62,000 nucleotides of DNA, taken from contig NC_049995.1 in the NCBI RefSeq assembly GCF_000003815.2, forward strand, positions 18,995,252 to 19,057,251, written 5' to 3'. A program made the position numbers and the translations under genes. Positions 42,595 through 54,475 of this stretch are shown piece by piece (the first letter of the stretch is position 1; every line of letters begins with the position of its first letter). The notes under the pieces were generated by a model. It was not told where the DNA came from, did not search any database, and saw only the letters and a program-made list of their open reading frames with translations. This DNA is from Branchiostoma floridae. Lineage: Eukaryota; Chordata; Leptocardii; Amphioxiformes; Branchiostomatidae.

Positions 42595-43500
42595 GGCAAG
42601 GAAGGTAAAGTTTACATGTGTAGAAGTCGGCATCGCGATAAGACTGGTTATAGGCCTTTATTAGCGGAGTTGTGCCGTTTCGGAGGGTCGGAAGGTAAAG
42701 TTTACACGCCCGAATGTCGAAGTTACGATAAGTGGGTTTGTGGCGTTTACGGCCGGTTGGTAACTACGGGCAAGTAAAGTTTAAACGTGCGACTGTCGAA
42801 GTTAGGATAAGACTAGTTGTAGCGTAGATGGCGTTACGGCGGGTCGGCAACTACGGACAAGCACAGTTTTCACTTGCGAAAGTCGGAGTTAACATAAGAC
42901 TGTTTAAAGCGCAGTTGTGGCGTCACTAGTGTCGGCAGGTAAAGTTTACACTGTCGGAGGTAACATAAGGCTAGTTATAGCGGAGTTATGGTGTTTTGTA
43001 GAGTAGAATAGAGAAGGTAGAGTTTACACATGCGACTATCGGACAGGTACAGTTTACACGTGCGACTGTCGGAGTGAAGATATAGCGGAGCTATGGTGTT
43101 ATGGCAGGTAGAGTTTACACGTGCGACTGTCGGAGTTATGACAGGGTTTGTTATAACGTAGTTATGGTGTTATGGCAGGTACAGTTTACACGTGCGACTG
43201 CCGGAGTAGTGATAGAGTTTGTTATAGCGTAGTGTTATGCCAGGTACAGTTTACACATGTAACAAGCGTAGTTATGGTGTTATGGCAGGTAGAGTTTACA
43301 CGTGCGACTGACGGAGTAGTGATAGAGTTTGTTATAGCGTAGTGTTATGCCAGGTACAGTTTACACATGTAACAAGCGTAGTTATGGTGTTATGGCAGGT
43401 AGAGTTTACACGTGCGGCTGTCGGAGTTATGACAGGGTTTGTTATAGCACAGTTATGGTGTTATTGCGGCCGGGCAGGTAGAGTTTACACGTGAGTCTTG
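42595..43500. repeat. ~73-110-bp degenerate minisatellite
   Basis: 'ggtacagtttacacgtgcga', 'ctgtcggagttatga' and 'gttatagcgtagttatggtg' recur about ten times. 43202-43310 and 43314-43400 are near-identical. Confidence 0.88.
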
Positions 43501-45170
43501 ATAAGGCCGGTCGCTGCCGCCATGACGGCCGATAACGGCCACAATTACCGGCGTGATTACTGATCCACATTATCGCCGGGCGGTCATCAAAGATAAGCGG
43601 AACTAAACAGCCCGGCTCGGGGCGTCACTCAGCGCGGCCCGGGGAGAGGTGTCCGCGCCGCCGCCGGAGCAGGCGGAAAGGCCCGGTCCTTTCAGGCGCA
43701 GCGGGCCGTGGTGGCGCTGAGAGCGCGCCCGGCCACTCCAGATGACATGTCAGCTTGTGTCGGCCCGATATTTGCGGGATCTATTACCTGCAAATGGGTT
43801 AGGCAAACTTGGGTCCGCTGGCGCCGGGCTGTCTGCTGGCAGCGAACATTGGAGCGTTGTCTGGAAGCGGGGCAGCGGCTCGCTCCCGTTACTAGGGTCT
43901 GAAACTACACGTAACCTGCGGCTCGCTGGCGTTACTAGGTTGTGCGCCTGACTCTACACGTAACAACCTGCACGTAAGTACCGCACAGTGACATGGTTGG
44001 GTGGGGCCGCGCATTCCGTAACTACACCGCACACATCAGCTGGCATTACGGGAGATACCAGCTGTAGGGATCCCGTACCTGCACACCTGTACCTGCACAC
44101 ACCTGTACCGTACACACCTGTCCTTAATACACACCTGTCTATTAGCTTCGCACACAGACTCATCTCGTACCCAGTGTCATCCCTACATCTCGTTCCCACG
44201 TTCCTGACTCCGACCGTTCTCCACAGTTCCGGACGGTCTCCCGATCGACGCTTCGGCTCGGACATCACCGCGCATCTCCGGACAGCTCCTCGGGGCGACC
44301 AGCCGACCCTCTCCGCCCGCAGCCCGCTGACGACCCGGTGTTCCTCGCCACACGGCATCGCTGAGAGCTGCTACTTGAAGGTGATTTTCCGAATTACCGC
44401 TTTATTTGCCGATTGTAAGTTAACACCGCCCGGCGTAGCGCGTGCCGCTGGTAGGGATGGTGTTGACTGGGCGGGCGCTTTTCTGTTAGTATTTGTTGCT
44501 ATTACTGCTGTTGTTGTTTATCAGATAAACAGCTAAACACCTGCCTAATAAACAGATAAACAGGTGCTACACCTGTAATGCAGGTAGAACACGTGTAACA
44601 CAGGTGAGAGTAAGACGATTGGAGACGCGGGCATATGTCGGCCTTATAGCGGCCCAGAGTTACACGTGGAACCTTCAGTCAGAACGGGGGTCCACTATCT
44701 GGTCTTGGAACAGACAGGAACATTTTTGGGAACATTTTGAAAAATCGCCGGTACCCTCTGTTTCGGAGTTGTTCTGGCGAGGCAAGTGGCGGCTAATGTA
44801 GCAAAGTGAGCGGCTAAAGTAGCAAAGTAGGCGGATTATGTAGCAAAGTGGGCGGATCATCTAGCAAAACTACCTGTTCTCAAGTGAAGTGGACGCTGCT
44901 ACGCGCACGGAAAGGGGTGCGGTTTGGTTTCGGAATTGTACAGAAGAAATCTATGAAAAACGCCGGTAGTCAGTGTTCTGTTCTGACTCCTAAAGTGCCT
45001 TAAACCTCCGGCAAAACCAGCAGCCAGTAAAACCCGGCCCACCATCACTACGCACTGTTTAGAGCTGAGCCGCAAATACTCTGCAGAAACGGTCCTGACG
45101 GTTACTCCGCAAACTGCGCCTCGGCCGTAGCTCACGGACCCTTCAGTAACATCCGTGTAACCAAAATCTG
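43501..45170. other. No gene supported; ~20-bp repeats at 44775-44870
   Basis: 'ggcggctaatgtagcaaagt' type units repeat four times. A Ser/Pro-rich frame of 182 codons (43988-44536) lacks a domain and is not called. Confidence 0.4.
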
Positions 45171-46240
45171 TGTGTGTGATAGGGGTAGGTTGTGATCAAA
45201 TAGCGTTAGGATGTAATCATGTAGTGTGTGATAGGGTTAGGGTGTAATCAGGTAGTATTTGATAGGGCTCGGATGTAATCATGTAGTATAAGATAGGGTT
45301 AGGATGTGATCAAATAGGGTTAGGATGAAATCAGGTAATATGAGATAGAGTTAGGATGTGATAGGGTTAGGATGAAATCAAGTAGTATTTGATCGCGGTG
45401 ATGTGATAGGGTTAGTAATCTTGTAGTGTGTATGTTAGTTGATCTCAGATGTGTGTGTGACAGGTTGTGTTGTAATCAGGCAGTATGTTATAGTTATATG
45501 TGATAGGCTAGTAGTAATCCGGGTTAGTTGTATGTTAGTTGATCTGAGTTGTGTGTGTGTGTTTGTGTGTGATGTGATGGGGTTAGGTTGTAATCAGGTA
45601 GTATGTGATAGTTTCATGTGATGGGGTTAGGATGTAATCAGGTGTGATAGGCTAGTTGTAATCGGACAGTGTCAGCTAGATGTATGTTAGTTGATCTGCT
45701 GTACGTTAGTTAATCTGCTGTGTGTGTGTTTGTGATAGCTACATGCGATAGGCTAGGCTAGTAGTACTAGTAACCAGGGATAGATGTGTGTTAGTTGATC
45801 TGCTGTGTGTGTTTGTGATAGTTACATGTGATAGGCTAGGCTAGTAGTACTAGTAATCATGGATAAATGTGTGTTAGTTGATCTGCTGTGTGTGTATGTG
45901 ATAGAGTTAGGATGTAATCAGGTAGTATGTGATAGGCTAGTTGTAATCAGACAGTGTTAGTTAACGTTAGATGTATGTTAGTTGATCCGACGTATGTGTG
46001 TTTGTGATAGTTACATGTGATAGGCTAGGCTAGTTGTAGTTAGATGTACGTTATTTGATCTGCTGTGTGTGTTTGTGATAGCTACATGTGATAGGCTAGG
46101 CTAGTAGTACTAGTAACCAGGGATAGATGTGTGTTAGTTGATCTGCTCTGTGTGTTTGTGATAGCTACATGTGATAGGCTAGACTAGTTGTAGTTAGATG
46201 TACGTTATTTGATCTGCTGTGTGTGTTTGTGATAAGTGCG
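45171..46240. repeat. GT-rich degenerate minisatellite
   Basis: First half: 'gatagggttaggatgtaatc' units. Second half: ~80-bp units with 'tgtgataggctaggctagta' and 'gtgtgttagttgatctgctg'. Confidence 0.85.
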
Positions 46241-47150
46241 CTCGCGAGCCTGACGAGTCGCAGATCTGAAACTCGCCATTCCGACATTCCGACAACTCCA
46301 ACAGCTCCTCCAGCAAGTGTCGGGAGCGACCCGCTCTGTCAGCTGCAAAACGATATCTAAACAACAGTTCGCGTTTGTCGACAGACAATCTCATGTGAGC
46401 CGAGACCGAGTTGTTGTAGAGCGAGATTAGAACAAACTCTACTAAAAACTGTGTTTCAACTGTAAACTGGACAGGGCGGCAGAAAGAGCGACTAGTTTAC
46501 CAGGGTTCTGTACCGTCACCCTGTAAACGCGATGTCTACTTAAAAGTAACATTTGTCGACAAATAAACTCGTGCGCGATGAAACCATGCTGAGCCCGCAG
46601 TGAGATTGTAGGGTACGGTTTGGACGGACTACCCCGCGACAAGCCCGACTCCGCACCGGCTAGCAGAAACCTTCTAGAGGTTTCTGACTCGTCCATTTCT
46701 GTACCAAGACTGTAACTTTTGGAGAAGTTGTTTTGACTTTATCCGTTCCTGACGCGTGTTTATAATCTGTCCAGCGGTTATCAGTGACGAGCGTTCTGCT
46801 GTGGGGTTGGTTTTATCTATTTTCCCCGAATCATATCAGACCTAAAGTACAACAAACACACGTATCGGCGCCGATAAGAGGCCAGAATACTGTGGCGATG
46901 ATATTCGTGTTTCTACAGTCACGTACAGACTAATGTACAAGCGGATATTTGTCGTTTTACAGTGTTTTCTTCGCTGAGTGACCTGCGGTCTGGATTGTTG
47001 TTGTAAGCAAAAAGGACAAAAGTTACTCCCGTTAAAGTTACTGGCCGGAGCTATGTATATATACAGGTCTATATATCCCGTCCGTAAGTACACAATCCAC
47101 GTGCAAGCAAACTGTAGAAGAAGAGTTTGCACCATCCATGTATACATGTC
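46241..47150. other. No gene recognised
   Basis: No domain-bearing frame and no clear repeat. Confidence 0.4.
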
Positions 47151-47385
47151 GCACGATACTTTCCCGATGTTCCCAATGTTATCATGTCGTACGACCCTTC
47201 CCCGATGTTCCCTCGACATGCCGCACGACCCTTTCCCGATGTTCCCTCGACATCATTGGCCCGCGATATTCCCACGACTCTCGACTGTCAGGTACCTCTC
47301 GTTCCCACTCCACCGGCCGGAAAACTTCTCCAAGCGCCTCTCGTCCCCACTCCACCGGCCGGAAACAGTCTCCACAAGCCTCTCC
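47150..47385. repeat. ~36-bp and ~42-bp tandem repeats
   Basis: 'cccgatgttccctcgacat' units (three to four), then 'ccactccaccggccggaaa' units (two). Confidence 0.8.
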
Positions 47386-47814
47386 AGCTCGACAATCGCC
47401 AGTTCTGTGTTGCCCTGATCCGCACATACGTGAAGCCCAGCTCACATCCTGACATCGTACGAAGCACCCACCATAACATGCCGCGTCAATCGTTCAATCA
47501 ACGCAACTAAACCGCCAGTAAAATCAGCAATGGCCTAGCGTGTTGTGATGTTGAATTTTTCATGCAGGGATTTGTTGGAAAATCTGTGTCCGGAATAGCC
47601 GCCTGGTTGCTTTCGTGCTTCTTTAACCGACCAAATGTAGATCGACCTGTTGATTATCATTCGCAGTAAAAATTGAAGACCGTGACAACATGACCCTCAC
47701 AAGGAAGGAACAAATGAAGTCAAAATAAGGAAGTTATCCCACTTATATGTATATATATAATGTGCGTTTTGTTTGTTATGGAAAATACAACTGAAACGCT
47801 ATAAAAAAAACAGC

Positions 47815-48695
47815 TCGTAGAGCCTACTAACAAGGCTATGATGGTGCTGAAGAATGAAAAGTTACTCATTTGGTGATACCGAGTTCTTTGGCTTTTTCTA
47901 GCAGCCTTGTTTCCCCACTGTTCCAGCAGCCTTTACAGCCCAGCTCTTGTTGTAAAACTCAACCCCCTGTCTGAAAGTCAGGTACCTGCCTTTCAACCAT
48001 TTCTTTGGTGCACAACCATTCTTTTTCTCTATCAAAATGTGGCCGTGTACCTATAGAAACTAACTAACCAACCTGATGAAAGGATTTTGAACGAAATTTC
48101 TCAATCGTCGTACGACTTTTATAGCCACACAGCAAGCTTCACTACGGTTGTATTTTTTTCCCACTGATGACTTTTCAAATGCACAGATTTATATTGTGTT
48201 CTGATGGTTTCCCTGATGACGCCAATGCTGTGTAAACCTGGAACAGAAAACTGCAGCAACCACAGAACGTCTTGTCCGTAGTAGAGCCTGCTTCACGTTC
48301 AGATCCGTCACGACGCAAAATTTTTACAAGGTTAGACATGGGGGAGTGGAATTTAGATCTGTCTCTGCGACAAGAGGGAAGTTTGTTCCGAAAAAAGTCT
48401 CTCCCAAGCAAGGGGGGAAAAGTTCATCCGATGAAATCACAAAACCTCTGAGAGAATTGTGTTAACAATGTCCGTAACCATGGAGATAAGGAGGAGTTAA
48501 AGATACCTGACTTTGACAAAGGGAGATTTTGCCAATTTTGCAGTGCAGTAAAGTTTTACGACACGACCAGAGATGAAATGGCCGGAACAGCTGCCGTAGC
48601 AAAAAGCCAAGAAACTCGGTGCTTACTACTTACCGATGAGTAACTTTTCATTTTACAGCACCGCTTTGTAACCTTCTTAGCAAGCTCCAATACCT
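47815..48695. mobile_element. Non-autonomous inverted-repeat element (~0.87 kb)
   Basis: Left 'gaatgaaaagttactcattt' (47851) and 'gagttctttggct' are inverse to right 'agccaagaaactcggtg' (48606) and 'gagtaacttttcattttaca'. The arms extend about 90 bp to 'cctactaacaaggct' and its inverse. No transposase frame lies inside. Confidence 0.75.
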
Positions 48696-50185
48696 TTTTT
48701 TAAAGGCAGTTGTTGTTTTTTTTTTCATCAGAAAACAAACAAAACAAACCCCACAAAAAGCCTGGCTCTTAGAGCCTGATAAAGTTAATCATCATTTTGT
48801 TGCAATTTACTTGCGATCATCCTGAGATGTATGCGGCATGCTAACGTAATTATAATAAGTGCGTCGTAAGGTGTAAATGGCGTCTTCCGGACGGTTGAAG
48901 TGACAACACGGGAACATCTCCTGCTCCGGGTCGTGTGAATCGTCGTGTGGTCGTGTGTTAGACATGTTCGCCTTGCACCGTCATCAACATGTCATCATCA
49001 TTGAGCAAAAGTCTCCCCGTTCGCCCGGGGAATTGTCAGGTTGAATAATAGTACAGGACTTGACAACGCAGCAATTTTACTGCGTCGTGTGAGGGAAATT
49101 CATACATCAAGACATTTCAGCATTTCCTTTTTACGGAAGGACTTCCTTCCATGCGGAGATGAGGAGAAAAACAGGCGTTTTCCTGACAGAGGAAAACGGT
49201 TTATATCATTTTTTGGGGGTATTTTTGCTGATCGTGTCGGTACAGGTTAACTAGGAGTCGGTCTGCTGTGTGTATCAACCACTGTGTAGGCAGGGTGCAG
49301 ATGTCATGATTCCATGTAATAAATTCGTTGATATACTAGTAATATTCAGGACCGGGGTAGCCGTACAGCTGTAGTATTGTTTCCAGAGCGCAGATTGTCC
49401 GAACGTTAGCCACACCTGACTTGGCACAGCCGAGAATAGCATTCTGATACAGAACTATGTGCGGTTATCGCGTAGGTTTTAGCGGGTAGGTATAACTGTC
49501 TGCCTACCATTGTCTTTCGGGACAGATGGATGCCTACAGATGACCGGGTGTTGGGGTTAGAGACTGGGGGCAGCCGAGCGCGCGTAATGTAGCCTGCAGC
49601 TGGCCCGACTGGCCCCGGCACCAACTCAGCACGGGCTCTTGTAGGTCCCCTGTACGTGTGGGTCTCCTGAGGTCTTCCCTACTCAGGTCTTACCAGACCT
49701 TCTGAAGACACGACAACAGTGATAGTTCCGTAACGACGTAGTTTGAACTGGCAGGGAAGACTCAAACCACCAACTATAATAATGGGGTTTTGTTCAAGAG
49801 CATTTTGCAGCCCAATGGCTGAATTGCATGTTCTGTACAGTTATACAACTACCTGTTACAACTTTCCACTAGAGGCTTAGACCAAAGATCTCATTGATCG
49901 ATGTCAACGAAGACTTCTTTATCCTTTGTTCCCATGTACATATTTCATCATATCCCTATCGTGAAATCAAGGATCCCAGAAATCCAATTTTAGTCGCCTT
50001 ACGCGATCACCGAATTGGGGGCTTTATAAACGACATAGTCAGAGCTGGCTGTGAGGCGCAGACTTGCAGCTGTGAAGACTCGGACCGCCAACTATCGGCT
50101 AGGAACGCCGCTGAAGGTTAGACTTGTTAGAAATTAACTGGTAACAACAACAACGCGTGTTGCTGAGGCCCCGATGTAACCTTTG
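48696..50185. other. No gene recognised
   Basis: Mixed sequence without repeats or supported frames. Confidence 0.4.
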
Positions 50186-50209
50186 GTCACAGAACAGCTA
50201 CAAAATAAC

Positions 50210-50445
50210 CCGAGCGGAGAGACGGCCGACTTTCTGCCGTTTAATATCACGAGTAGGAAACCGGGAGAGTTTCTAAGTTTTTGTGCCATTAAGGCGGGTA
50301 GGGTAGCACCGTTAACGGGAGAGTTTCTCTGTTTTTTTGCCATTAAGGCGGGTAGGGTAGCGCCGTAACCGGGAGAGTTTCTCCGCATGTTTTGTGCCAT
50401 AGGCTCGCACGGAAACCGGGAGAGTTTCTCCGTTTTTGTTGTGAA
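50210..50445. repeat. ~63-bp tandem repeat, about 4 copies
   Basis: 'aaccgggagagtttctccg' and 'gccattaaggcgggtagggt' alternate. Confidence 0.85.
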
Positions 50446-50984
50446 GTTTCCGCGCAAGTTTACGGCAGGTCCAGGCACCACAGCGTTCCGGCCGAGCGCT
50501 GCTGAATCCTTCCGTGTTGGTTTCGGGACAAACAAAAGTATCAACATATCGCGTTAAAACCACAACTTCTCTGTGTTGTCGGCGACGCTTTAATTAAGAG
50601 GCGATTAGCGCCCTTCAGTACATTAAGAGCGTTACTGATCCCTTTATTCCCGCACTTTCCCTGTTCCGTCCTACTGAAGCACAATCGCCTTTTGTTTCAC
50701 CTATCGCGCTTTTCTGGCTGCTCTACCGCGTAACGCGCTTTCTATACGCCGATAAACAAAGTCGTCCCCAGTTTTTTATCGCACAAAGTGGAGCGAGAAG
50801 ATAACCGAGCTTTATACACGGCGCTTTTGGGCGCTGATTAGGCCCTACCCGCCTGGCGCGTGCTCATAAGCCTATCGCGTTGCGGGTTGTTGGTTCGGGG
50901 ATGAAAGTTTGGGTGATAACGCGCCGCACATGAAAACATCGCCGGTCGCTCGCGGAGAGCGCCAAGGCCGCGCGGAAAGGTGTG

Positions 50985-51080
50985 TACTCTAACGGCTACA
51001 TTTACCTGCGCGGCGGCTTTAAACCTGTGATCTGATGCTACATTTACCTGCGCGGCGGCTTTAAACCTGCGATCTGTCGT
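50985..51080. repeat. ~42-bp duplication
   Basis: Two copies of 'ctacatttacctgcgcggcg' plus 'gctttaaacctg'. Confidence 0.85.
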
Positions 51081-51239
51081 CAGGTGGGGTCTGAGGAGGC
51101 GTCCGATGAACGCTGATTGTGTGCGTACGGGACTGACGGAGGTCCATGTCTTCTACACGATTCTCTGCCTCGTGTTTTTGCACACCTGACGTCTTGTGGC
51201 CAGAGGTTACGCCGTCAATTGGCACGAGCTTGCGGCTCC

Positions 51240-51595
51240 CAATGACCCAGGGCTACGCTGTCTGATGCCCAAAGACCGAAGTTATGCCTGCCAGTAACCC
51301 GTGGCCCGAAGTTACGCCTGCCAGTGGCCCGCAGCCCGAGGTTACACCACCCAGTGGCCCGTGGTCCCAGTGTACCGAGGTTACGCGTCCCAGTGGCCTG
51401 TGGTCCCAGTGTACCGAGGTTACGCGTCCCAGTGGCCTGTGGTCCCAGTGTACCGAGCTTACTCCTGCCAGTAACCCGCAGCCCGAGGTCCCAGTGGCCC
51501 ATAGCCCGAGGTCCAAGTGGCCCATAGCCCGAGGTTACCCCTTTCAGTGGCCCATAGCCCGAGGTTACCCCTTTCAGTGGCCCGTGGCTTCAGGC
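51240..51595. repeat. ~31-46-bp minisatellite
   Basis: 'cccagtggcctgtggtccca' and 'gtgtaccgaggttacgcgt' in about ten imperfect units. Confidence 0.85.
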
Positions 51596-51734
51596 TCTCC
51601 GCGCACCCCCAATATTTACGCTCGCCACGCTCCTCTCGTCACGGCGGACTTACCGACGCGCCGGTTCCGCTTTTCCGCTCCATTAGCGCCGCGCACCGAC
51701 TCTCGTGCTGCCGAGCCACCGTGACGCGGAGAGC

Positions 51735-51895
51735 CACCGGGAGCCGGGTCAGTTTTCCTCGGGACAGGGCCCAACGCCTCCCGATAACATCCCGTGATAG
51801 GACACCCTGCCGCCGATAGCCGGATCAGTTTTCCTCGGGACTAGGCCCAACGCTTCCCGATAAAGTTCTGTGAAATGACACCCTTCCCGATAAGA
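51735..51895. repeat. ~80-bp duplication
   Basis: 'cagttttcctcgggac' and 'ggcccaacgc', 'tcccgataa' occur in two copies. Confidence 0.8.
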
Positions 51896-52727
51896 ACTGC
51901 AACCCAAGAACACAACAACACGTCTTCCGCGCAACGCGAGATCTAGGCCAAGGTTTGCTCCGCTGTTTTTCTGACCGGGAGAGAAAAACAACAACCGAAC
52001 ACCAACGGCCATTATTTCACATTGCTGTGTATTATACAAACGTTTATACGACAACATGCAGACGACCAACATGTCGAAGAATTCAAGAAATGCAGACGGC
52101 CACCTTCGCTACTCATGATAAAAAGAGCGTAACAAAATAACCCCAAACCAACAACAAGACAAGAGGTCAACTTATTTGGAACGTGCAATTTCAAGAAAAC
52201 AAGAATTGCTACTGGTTAGCTTTATAATTAATTACCTTTTTGTCAATAGCAAGTATCGAACGGGTGTGTTTGAATGTTTACATAATTCGGATTCTGGACA
52301 TAAAAGGGGTTAAATTGAACAAGAAGATACAGGAACGCTGTTTAATAAACTGTCACCGCCACAAACACGGTTCAACATGCCGGGCAGAGCCGCGCGTTGT
52401 TGGGTGTGAGTTGGCGGTATTGAAGCACAAACTGTTGTAATAGTGACGGTTGTTATTAGGGTTGTACTGAACAACGCTAACCGTGTTTAATAACAGTGAC
52501 GGTCGTAACAAATAGAGACAGTAGTGAACAACACAAACCGAAGTGAACAACACAAACCGTCTAAACAGTGACTGTTGTAATTAGGTAGAAATGAACAACA
52601 CGAACCCTTTTACTGTGACGATTGTTTTAATCGATCTAAAAATTTCCGCCAAAGGCTCGTCACTTCCCCGTACTGGGACTTATCGGTCCCCACATTGGAG
52701 AACAGACAAACGGTCTAAATCACTGAG

Positions 52728-52955
52728 GCCCCCTTTCCACCAGACGGCGATCGCGCTGCGCTCTCACTGCGATCTAACAAGGATATGTGTATCATTCACT
52801 TTCACACTGGGTATATCATACAAAACGTAAAAGTGTGACCGAGAAGACAACAAAACACACAAAGTGTAAAAACATTGGTTTCCTTCTATAGAATCCGTTG
52901 AGCGATCTGTCACATTTTAGGGCGCAGAAAGAGCGCCGTCCAAGTGGAAAGGGGG
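52728..52955. mobile_element. MITE with CCCCCTTTCCAC termini (~228 bp)
   Basis: Left CCCCCTTTCCACCAGACGGC is inverse to right GCCGTCCAAGTGGAAAGGGGG minus its last base. The interior 'gagaagacaacaaaacacac' relates it to the intron-1 repeats at 24318 and 25568. No clear target duplication was seen. Confidence 0.7.
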
Positions 52956-54370
52956 TAACACTTGCAGGAAAATGACACATGGCGTTAGGTATGGGTGGTT
53001 AGTTAGTTGGTACAAGACATTTGGTTAACTTGAATATTCAAATGTACCAGGTCCGGAGGAGGCTTTAAATCTAGTTTTGCTGAAACACAAGTTTGTAGTT
53101 TATTGATCGGTGTTCCCGGGTGCGTCTGTGCGGACGGTTTTGGCGAGTCGCTGCCACACACGCGGCACCTCGCGCTTTGTTCCCGCGTTACTGGAGGTCA
53201 CAGGCACAACTGGTCGATTCATAGAGTCAATGTTGGGTTCGATTGAGACGTTGGGAGGTCATCACGAGTCTGTATCACAGCAGGTGCGGTCATGCATTCA
53301 AAATCGATATTATCATTATCATCATACTGATTCTTTTCATACTTGGTTTGGACATTCACTTGTATCATCGTAACCCAACACAAGGATAGCAAATCGCCGG
53401 CACGCACCACGTGTCGGCAGAATTTTTGGGTCTCTGCGATCAAATTATCTGATATTTCAAACGAAATTTTGTGATAATCTAGCCAGAGTATCTGGCTTGT
53501 TATCTGAGGGCGGAGTATGGGTCCCCCGGCCAACTATGACAAGGCTGATACTCAGGCTAGTGATAACCAAGGAGGTTAAAAAATCCTTGTGATAACCATG
53601 CATGTCCAACGGTTTCGTTGTTTCATATCACGATTTCCAAGCTGGGAATTTTGCCGTGCTGAACCACTCACTCACTCACTCACTCACTCCGGCGAGCGAG
53701 CTCGGAGTCTCCGAACCGTATATTAAAACGTGTTTGTCAGCTGTGCATGACGGATATCAGGGACATGTTACGTCATATATTTGCGATTTCTTCACACGAT
53801 GTTGGGCGACATGGACAGCTTCAGCAATCGAGGATTTCTGCAATGAGCTGAGTGCTAGCTGAGTGCTACTGCGCTCTGTGTAGTACCTGGACCTACTTGC
53901 TCCGTGCTTTGTTGACCAGCAAATAGATGCAAACGTGACCAAAACTTTTGGGAATTGGGATTCTTCTCAAGAGGTGATTCTAAAATGAGCACTAAGAAAG
54001 AGAAAGTAACTCCACACGCGAAGTGTCGGCGGAATTTCCCTCCCTCTCCATCATGTGCCGCCCGACACGGCAGCTCTGAGTCTCAGTCTCAGCCAATCAC
54101 CTTATCTAACGTTACAGGTCAACTTTCATCATCATCATTGGTACTGCCAAACATTGTCGTTACTTCATCTCGTCATTTTTAAACTCAATGCTGCAGTGAA
54201 TCCCTGCCGAAGTGGTCCATACCGAACCAAAAAGTTAAATCAAACTCTTGCGTGTTTGCGCGTGCAGAGCGAACACCAGGCTCTTATCACATGTCTTCGC
54301 GCGACATTGCCCTTGACCTACATGAACATCTTCGGGAATCTTTTCGAAGCTTCTCGGCGTCACGGCCCAT
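52956..54370. other. No gene; (CACT)n near 53665
   Basis: Short cact microsatellite; no supported frame. Confidence 0.4.
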
Positions 54371-54475
54371 CGGCAGCCGTCGGTGGGTTCAGCCCGTGTC
54401 GCCGGGAGCGTTCCTCGGTGGGTCCAGCCCGTGTAGACGGGAGCGTTCCTCGGTGGGTCCCGAGCACACAGACCG
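54371..54475. repeat. ~41-bp tandem repeat, 2.5 copies
   Basis: 'gggagcgttcctcggtgggt' with 'ccagcccgtgt'. Confidence 0.85.

Noticed and set aside
43988-44536. 182-codon frame with a hydrophobic C-terminus
   Set aside because: Ser/Thr/Pro-rich translation of ACACCTGT-type repeats; no domain and no supporting context.
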